Assembly (NCBI GenBank): GCA_038120515.1
Contig: JAYOLW010000026.1
Location: forward strand, 1 to 19,086
Length of the DNA: 19,086 bases
Reading direction: 5' to 3'
Origin: JADHOX01 sp038120515
Lineage (GTDB): Bacteria; Pseudomonadota; Alphaproteobacteria; Rickettsiales; JABIRX01
Shown one piece after another: positions 14,744 to 19,086 of this stretch; positions within the stretch are counted from its first letter, which is position 1, and every line of letters begins with the position of its first letter. The position numbers were made by a program, and so were the translations under genes. The notes below the pieces were generated by a model, which was not told the DNA's origin, searched no databases, and saw nothing but the letters and a program-made list of their open reading frames with translations.

Positions 14744-15700
14744 ATGACCAAAATAGTAATTTTAGACCATGCAAGTGTTACCAAAGGAGATTTATCATTT
14801 GATCCAATATCTAATATAGCTCCAACAACTTTATATGACATGACAACTGAGGATAAAATAATCGAAAGAACTATTAATTCCGAAATTTTAATTACAAATA
14901 AAGTTCCATTTAACCGAAATGTAATAGAAAAACTTCCAAATCTTAAAATGATTGCGTTATTTGCAACAGGCTACGATAAGGTTGATATAGAGGCTTGCAA
15001 AAACAGACAAATTGCTGTTGCCAATGTTGCAGATTATTCTAGCTATTCTGTAGTACAAACAATTTTAGCACATTTGCTTAATATCACCCAAAAAATTACA
15101 ATTCATAACGAATTTGTTGCTAAAGGTGAATGGTGCAAATCAGAAATATTTAGTTGTTGGCAAGGTAAAATTCATGAACTTTATGGAAAAACATTTGGGA
15201 TTATTGGCTTTGGCAATATTGGAAGAAAACTTGCAGATGTTGTAAAAGCACTTGGAATGAATGTGATAGTTAATACCGCAAACCCACAAAAATATATTGA
15301 TTATGATTATCCATTTGTAAGCTTAAATGAGATTTATAAACAATCTGATATCATTTCTTTAAATCTTCCTGCAAGCAAAGAAAATAATAATATGATAAAT
15401 ACAACAGCACTCGCTCAAATCAAAAATTCTGCAATTTTAATTAATTGCTCAAGAGGCTCGTTAATAAATGAAGCAGATTTAGCAAATGCTCTACAAAATA
15501 ATGAAATTGCTTATGCATGCTTGGATGTTTTAACTGAAGAACCACCAAGCAAAAACAACCCATTAATTAATTGTAAAAACTGCTTTATAAGCCCTCATAT
15601 CGCCTGGGCAACTATTGAAGCTAGAAAAAGAATTATTGATGAAACAGCATTAAACATTAAGGCTTTTTTAAAAAATGAGCGAAGAAACAGAATTGTTTAA
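14744..15700 (+). CDS. D-2-hydroxyacid dehydrogenase (hydroxypyruvate/glycerate dehydrogenase-like)
   Basis: A 318-aa NAD(P)-dependent dehydrogenase of the D-isomer 2-hydroxyacid family, closest in pattern to HprA/GhrA-type hydroxypyruvate or glyoxylate reductases. The Rossmann motif GFGNIG is at 155-160. The catalytic triad is Arg237 (NCSRGSLIN), Glu266 (TEEPP) and His285 (SPHIAWAT). Near the end of the second Rossmann strand the sequence reads VNTANP (176-181), without the Asp/Glu that normally selects NAD, so NADP use is possible. Length and domain order are complete. The true substrate cannot be fixed from sequence. It is a single gene, divergent from grxD, and its TAA stop abuts the stop of kdsB. 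No good ribosome-binding site precedes the ATG. Confidence 0.85.
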   Translation: MTKIVILDHASVTKGDLSFDPISNIAPTTLYDMTTEDKIIERTINSEILITNKVPFNRNVIEKLPNLKMIALFATGYDKVDIEACKNRQIAVANVADYSSYSVVQTILAHLLNITQKITIHNEFVAKGEWCKSEIFSCWQGKIHELYGKTFGIIGFGNIGRKLADVVKALGMNVIVNTANPQKYIDYDYPFVSLNEIYKQSDIISLNLPASKENNNMINTTALAQIKNSAILINCSRGSLINEADLANALQNNEIAYACLDVLTEEPPSKNNPLINCKNCFISPHIAWATIEARKRIIDETALNIKAFLKNERRNRIV

Positions 15701-16441
15701 TTAAGCTGCTATTATCTTTCTTGCCTGATCTAAACTATCCTGTGTATCAACATTTATCGGCCTTTGTTGAGGGTTAATAAGACATGCAAAAATTCGCATT
15801 CCATTATCAAGACCTCTTAATTGCTCAAGCTTATTATCTATTTCACGTATTGACTGTTTTAATTTAACAAATTTTAACAAAGCAGATTTCCTATATACAT
15901 AAATTCCAATATGCTCATAAAAAACATTGTTGGCATTTTTAGGCTTTAATCGTGTAAAATCAGAACATTCTGAAATAGTTTTATTGGTATTAAATTCAGC
16001 AATAGCTTTAACAATATTTGGATCTGAAGCTTTTGTAAGATCAGTCATTTCTATTACAGCAGTAGCAATATCACATTCATTATGTTGTTCTAAAACATTA
16101 ATAGCTTGCTCAATGACAGCAGGATCAATATTTGGCACATCTCCCTGCAAATTAACAATATATTCATAATTATCTTTCAAATTTAACTGCTCAAAAGCAG
16201 AATAAATCCTATCAGTTCCTGAAGGCAGTGCTGGATCTGTCATAACAAAATCACCACCAAAACTTTTCACCTCTCTTGCTATAGCTTCATCACCACAAGC
16301 AATATAAACTTTACTATTTGGAACTTTATTAGCTTGATCAAAAACTCTATTAATCATTGTTTTTCCATTTATATCTGCCAAAATTTTATTTGGTAATCTA
16401 GTCGAGCCAAGTCGTGCAGGAATGATAATCAATGAACTCAT
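15701..16441 (-). CDS. kdsB: 3-deoxy-manno-octulosonate cytidylyltransferase (CMP-KDO synthetase)
   Basis: KdsB activates KDO with CTP to give CMP-KDO for the LPS inner core. Motifs in 246 aa: the nucleotide-binding IPARLGSTRLPNK (7-19, with Arg10 and Lys19), TDPALPSGTDR (68-78) and LQGDVPNI with metal-binding Asp101. The His that normally stands two residues before the Ser of SGTDR is Leu here, a small departure. The frame is open back to a TTG at 16453, but the ATG at 16441 puts the N-terminal beta strand at the usual distance from PARLGSTR and is preferred; neither has a clear ribosome-binding site. The gene indicates an LPS-bearing outer membrane. Its stop is directly adjacent to that of the convergent dehydrogenase. 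Confidence 0.95.
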   Translation of the reverse strand: MSSLIIIPARLGSTRLPNKILADINGKTMINRVFDQANKVPNSKVYIACGDEAIAREVKSFGGDFVMTDPALPSGTDRIYSAFEQLNLKDNYEYIVNLQGDVPNIDPAVIEQAINVLEQHNECDIATAVIEMTDLTKASDPNIVKAIAEFNTNKTISECSDFTRLKPKNANNVFYEHIGIYVYRKSALLKFVKLKQSIREIDNKLEQLRGLDNGMRIFACLINPQQRPINVDTQDSLDQARKIIAA

Positions 16442-16504
16442 ATTTTTATACAATTTACAGATTTATGTGATAATTATGTATTAAATTTATAATTTAAAAA
16501 TTCA

Positions 16505-17752
16505 ATGTTTACCTCAAAATTGTTATTAATTAAAAATGAGTTTTTAAAACTAAATAATAATGATTTAATTTTAGGTACATTTATTAGCTTTCGTGATCTG
16601 ATCTTTTCATCAATACCAACATTAAATTTCTGGTATTGCTTAGTTAAAAAAAATCTATCTTTCCTAGCATTAGATAAATTCACTGTAATAATAATTAGCT
16701 ATTTCTCTTCTCTAAAAATAGCATTAACTGGGTTCTCGATCTTAAAACTTGAAGAAAATGTTAATCACATAAACTATCTTTTAAATAATTCTTTAGATCT
16801 AGTTTTCGGTGATAATAGCCTAACAAATAGTGATGCTATTATTATTTTGTTAAGACTAATATTAGTTGGAACAATTATAAACATTATTTTAACATATTTG
16901 TTCCGCAAAACTATAAGACTCAAAAAAAAATCTGTTTTCTATAATGATTTTTTAGACGAAGTTGAAATCTTAAATAAAAATGAGAAATCAAATTATGAAA
17001 AAGATAATTTCGCAATATCTGCTAATAAACAAATAAATATAAACCATCTTTCTCAAATAATTTTATATTTACATAAAATAAGAGTCATAGATAAATCTGC
17101 TTTATATAATCTTCTCTCAAATTCAGAATTATTATCACATATAATTGGCTTAAAACACTTAAAAACTCTAGAACTTCAAGACTTTATTCTTAAGAATCTA
17201 GATAATTTAGCAAAAGACAAAAAACTAGATATAAACATGAAGAATCTTCGTGAAAGTTTAATATTATCTAGCCGAAATCACCCTGAAAAGGAATCACTCA
17301 TAACTTCAAAATTAATTACCGAAATGTTTAAAATATTTCCTGAATTTGGTCAAATGCTTAAAACTTATAGTAAATTACCTGAGAATTTACCACAATTAGC
17401 CACAAATTTTCATGAGTTTGTAAACAACAAATTACAAAATATTCAAAATGATTATACTAAACAAGACAACACCAGTAATAACAAACAAATTTTATCTAAA
17501 GAAATTCAATATTTATATAATAAAATTAGTCAGATTTACAATTACGTACAGATAAATTTCTTTGGCACAAAAAATCAAAAAAATTCAGAGCCTAATAATC
17601 AGAAAACAGAAGATAAATTAAATGATTTTATAAATGAAATTTCAAAAACAAAAATATCAGTTGATGAAGTTACAAATACAATAAACAATGTTAATTTGAT
17701 CAAATCAAAACCTGATCTAGAGGTTAATAATAACCATGGTAAGTCTAGATAA
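16505..17752 (+). CDS. Unrecognised membrane protein, two predicted helices
   Basis: A 415-aa protein I do not recognise. Two hydrophobic stretches at about 58-80 and 111-133 look like membrane helices. They are followed by a Lys/Arg-rich cluster (134-142), which suggests a cytoplasmic side for the rest under the positive-inside rule. Residues about 150-415 are hydrophilic and helical in character, rich in Asn, Lys, Ile and Leu, with no enzyme motif. The last 70 residues are polar and low in complexity. It is divergent from kdsB with 63 bp between the starts, and no strong ribosome-binding site is visible. Its stop codon lies inside the end of the convergent gene (8-bp overlap). Long uninterrupted coding length and normal composition argue for a real, lineage-specific gene. 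Confidence 0.7.
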   Translation: MFTSKLLLIKNEFLKLNNNDLILGTFISFRDLIFSSIPTLNFWYCLVKKNLSFLALDKFTVIIISYFSSLKIALTGFSILKLEENVNHINYLLNNSLDLVFGDNSLTNSDAIIILLRLILVGTIINIILTYLFRKTIRLKKKSVFYNDFLDEVEILNKNEKSNYEKDNFAISANKQININHLSQIILYLHKIRVIDKSALYNLLSNSELLSHIIGLKHLKTLELQDFILKNLDNLAKDKKLDINMKNLRESLILSSRNHPEKESLITSKLITEMFKIFPEFGQMLKTYSKLPENLPQLATNFHEFVNNKLQNIQNDYTKQDNTSNNKQILSKEIQYLYNKISQIYNYVQINFFGTKNQKNSEPNNQKTEDKLNDFINEISKTKISVDEVTNTINNVNLIKSKPDLEVNNNHGKSR

Positions 17753-18419
17753 TAGAATTACCGGTAACCATATCTTTAACCGGAACATCATCCATTGGAA
17801 ATGGCATATCATCATCGAGTTCATTTTGTTCGGATTTATCAGAATCATTATCTGATTCAGCACCACAAACTTTATCATCATTTTTAACATTCATATTAAG
17901 AGCCCCGCAATCACCAGCTTCAGAAATATCTACTTCATTAAAATTCATTAATAAGCATTGTTGATTATCAGAAGGACTAGATGGACTGAAAGTTTGAGAA
18001 ATTTCATCCACTTCATAAATCATCTCAGCACATTTAGGAGAAACCGGAATTTCTATGGTTAAATTACCAAGTTCCTTTAATTTTTTCACAACAGGACTAT
18101 TATATGATGACATAGAAAAATCTAGAACTACATGATGACATGGGTTTAAACTAACACATTTATAGATTTTATCTACGATATCTTCTGAAAGAACAAAATT
18201 AGATAAATCTATACGTGAGTAACTCATTATTAAAATATTAATGAGGTCAATATTTTCTGAACATAGAATATATTGAATAGCTTGAATATCATCAACAACA
18301 AGACTCAAACTAATTTCTTGTGTTTCTATGATAGAAATAGCAACATCAAAATCTTCATTAACAATAGCATCTACCATCTTATGGGTGTTAGTAACCCAAA
18401 TACTAATAACACTTCTCAT
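17745..18419 (-). CDS. Unrecognised protein with acidic, Asp/Ser-rich C-terminus
   Basis: A 224-aa protein of no recognised family. The first 120 residues alternate short amphipathic helices (for example MVDAIVNEDFDVAISIIE and IDLINILIMSYSRIDL), which faintly resembles degenerate helical repeats such as ankyrin, but no repeat consensus is clear. Residues 120-165 contain PVSPKC and SPSSPS. Residues 181-217 are strongly acidic (Asp/Glu/Ser), then a hydrophilic end. There are seven cysteines (53, 88, 94, 130, 155, 171, 185). No signal peptide or membrane helix is evident. An alternative start at Met15 is preceded by AAG. Its stop overlaps the end of the 16505-17752 gene. A host-directed effector is one possibility, but nothing in the sequence proves it. 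Confidence 0.6.
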   Translation of the reverse strand: MRSVISIWVTNTHKMVDAIVNEDFDVAISIIETQEISLSLVVDDIQAIQYILCSENIDLINILIMSYSRIDLSNFVLSEDIVDKIYKCVSLNPCHHVVLDFSMSSYNSPVVKKLKELGNLTIEIPVSPKCAEMIYEVDEISQTFSPSSPSDNQQCLLMNFNEVDISEAGDCGALNMNVKNDDKVCGAESDNDSDKSEQNELDDDMPFPMDDVPVKDMVTGNSII

Positions 18420-18440
18420 CTCAAAAATTTTTTATTTATT

Positions 18441-18469
18441 ATAATAATATATTTTTATTATTACAGCAA
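18441..18469 (-). promoter_or_regulatory. Candidate promoter of the acidic-tail gene
   Basis: On the minus strand: TTGCTG (18464-18469), a 17-nt spacer and TATTAT (18441-18446), placing the start point roughly 10-15 nt before the ATG at 18419. A TATAAT (18438-18443) overlaps but would need a 20-nt spacer. The tract is nearly all A/T, so the match is only suggestive. Confidence 0.35.
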
Positions 18470-18498
18470 TTTGTGTTAAAACTGTATCAATTTTAGTT

Positions 18499-18526
18499 TT
18501 GCAAATTTTAAAACTACAAATATAAT
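18499..18526 (+). promoter_or_regulatory. Promoter of tRNA-Lys
   Basis: TTGCAA (-35, 18499-18504), a 16-nt spacer and a perfect TATAAT (-10, 18521-18526). Transcription would begin near 18533, giving an approximately 19-nt leader before the mature tRNA. This is the best sigma-70-type promoter in the window and sits where a stable-RNA gene needs one. Confidence 0.7.
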
Positions 18527-18551
18527 ATCGAAAATTAGTTTATAAAACAAT

Positions 18552-18627
18552 GGGCGATTAGCTCAGATGGTAGAGCAGTTGACTCTTAATCAATTTGTCC
18601 GGGGTTCGATTCCCCGATCGCCCACCA
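18552..18627 (+). tRNA. tRNA-Lys (anticodon CUU)
   Basis: A complete 76-nt cloverleaf. The 7-bp acceptor stem is GGGCGAT with ATCGCCC. The D-arm begins at GCTC. The anticodon stem is GTTGA/TCAAT with a CTCTTAA loop, so the anticodon is CTT (positions 34-36), reading AAG lysine codons. The T-arm is CGGGG-TTCGATT-CCCCG. The 3' CCA is encoded. The overall sequence is close to bacterial lysine tRNAs, but with C instead of U at position 34, so this is the AAG-specific isoacceptor; a separate UUU tRNA is expected elsewhere. It has its own promoter and a hairpin 12 nt downstream. Confidence 0.97.
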
Positions 18628-18638
18628 TAATCTGACTC

Positions 18639-18658
18639 TGATAGAAGTTTTTCTATCA
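18639..18658 (+). other. Hairpin 3' of tRNA-Lys
   Basis: TGATAGAA, GTTT, TTCTATCA: a perfect 8-bp stem with a 4-nt loop, beginning 12 nt after the tRNA CCA end. It is followed by AAAAA and not by a T-run, so it is not a classical intrinsic terminator on the plus strand. It may stop transcription weakly or mark the 3' end for RNase processing. Confidence 0.5.
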
Positions 18659-18735
18659 AAAATTCATAACAAAACTAACTGCCGTCGCAGACAAAAAAAT
18701 TTTGAAAATATATTATGTGTTATAATATTATAAAT

Positions 18736-18837
18736 ATGAGTAATGGATTTTCTAAAATTATTATATTAATTATCGTTAACATTTTCAATAATGAGGAAAA
18801 TTTCGCTTTTGACGAATTTAGAAAAGAATCTATATGA
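18736..18837 (+). CDS. Possible 33-aa hydrophobic peptide, signal-peptide-like
   Basis: A short frame from ATG 18736 to TGA 18837. Residues 7-17 (KIIILIIVNIF) are hydrophobic after a Lys, and the sequence goes on to ENFAFDEF, so it could be a signal peptide with cleavage after NFA or a small membrane peptide. Its TGA overlaps the ATG of the next frame (ATGA at 18834-18837), a typical coupling arrangement. It may equally be the N-terminal piece of one secreted protein split from the 18834-19064 frame by a -1 frameshift. No ribosome-binding site is clear; a TATAAT (18721-18726) lies 9 nt upstream but lacks a well-placed -35. Confidence 0.3.
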   Translation: MSNGFSKIIILIIVNIFNNEENFAFDEFRKESI

Positions 18838-19064
18838 TTATAAAATCTAATAACGAAAGTAATGTCTATTTCACCATTGTAAAAGATGAAAGTGAATATA
18901 CTTATAGAGATGAACTACAAGGGTATGAGATAAAATATCCAAAAACTTTTGGTGCTAACGTTTGGAGAGTTGGTTCAATATACAAAACTTATTGTTATAC
19001 AACTAAAAGAAATGATAATTATTATGTAATAATTTTCTTATTCGATCTACTTCCAGATGCTTAA
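18834..19064 (+). CDS. Unrecognised 76-aa protein
   Basis: A 76-aa product rich in Tyr (11 residues) and charged residues, with alternating strand-like segments (NVYFTIVKDES, NVWRVGSIYKTYCYTTK, NYYVIIFLFDLLP). It lacks a signal sequence of its own. It starts within the stop of the preceding 33-aa frame, and its frame is closed upstream by TAG at 18819-18821. The content suggests a small beta-rich domain, but I recognise no family. Possibly the body of a secreted protein whose signal peptide is in the preceding frame. Whether it is expressed cannot be told from this sequence. Confidence 0.4.
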   Translation: MIIKSNNESNVYFTIVKDESEYTYRDELQGYEIKYPKTFGANVWRVGSIYKTYCYTTKRNDNYYVIIFLFDLLPDA

Positions 19065-19086
19065 ATATTTGCGGATCATATTGAGG

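Noticed and set aside
15927..16169. 80-codon plus-strand frame inside kdsB
   Set aside because: Antisense shadow of a conserved gene.
16474..16683. 69-codon minus-strand frame at the start of the 16505-17752 gene
   Set aside because: Opposes a much longer open frame and has no start context or motif. Kept out, though the opposing gene is itself unrecognised.
18273..18479. 68-codon plus-strand frame overlapping the start of the acidic-tail gene and its promoter
   Set aside because: Low-complexity product from A/T-rich intergenic DNA; the minus-strand gene is longer and more protein-like.
18420..19086. Genomic-island boundary or attachment site at the tRNA-Lys gene
   Set aside because: tRNA genes are common insertion sites, but no integrase and no repeat of the tRNA 3' end is present in the window.

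Overview
The window is about 19 kb of very AT-rich DNA from a Gram-negative bacterium, most likely an alphaproteobacterium related to Rickettsiales or a similar reduced, host-associated lineage. The evidence is the strong A/T bias, the K/N/I-rich proteins, short intergenic gaps, an alphaproteobacterial-type MtaB start and FdxA, and a mixture of core genes with lineage-specific genes of no recognisable family. The species cannot be named from the sequence. LolA, DapF (meso-diaminopimelate for peptidoglycan) and KdsB (KDO for LPS) together indicate a complete Gram-negative envelope.

Layout. 1-140 (-): 5' end of mtaB, cut by the window edge. 283-3163 (-): nrdA-nrdB operon for a class Ia ribonucleotide reductase. 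It has two NrdR-type boxes upstream and a good intrinsic terminator downstream. 3352-4795 (-): folD-lolA pair. 4919-9701 (+): four-gene Bat (aerotolerance-type) operon: DUF4381-like, VWA BatA, VWA+TPR BatB/BatC fusion, BatD. The MoxR ATPase and DUF58 partners usually found with it are not in the window. 9698-12920 (-): gyrB-dapF. 13053-14637 (-): grxD, an ABC ATPase and fdxA, a redox/Fe-S flavoured operon. 14744-15700 (+): 2-hydroxyacid dehydrogenase. 15701-16441 (-): kdsB. 16505-17752 (+) and 17745-18419 (-): two unrecognised convergent genes. 18552-18627 (+): tRNA-Lys(CUU) with a clear promoter. 18736-19064 (+): two tiny coupled reading frames of unknown nature.

How the genes fit together. 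NrdAB and GyrB serve DNA synthesis and topology. FolD supplies one-carbon folates. GrxD and FdxA serve iron-sulfur and electron-transfer chemistry. LolA, DapF, KdsB and probably the Bat proteins serve the envelope. Most of the window is ordinary core genome. The parts least explained by known biology are the Bat operon's composition, the orphan ABC ATPase, and the 16.5-19.1 kb segment with unknown, possibly secreted or membrane proteins beside a tRNA gene. Three convergent gene pairs end on overlapping or abutting stop codons with no room for a terminator between them. No stretch longer than 300 bases lacks a gene. I found no CRISPR array, insertion sequence, rRNA or origin.
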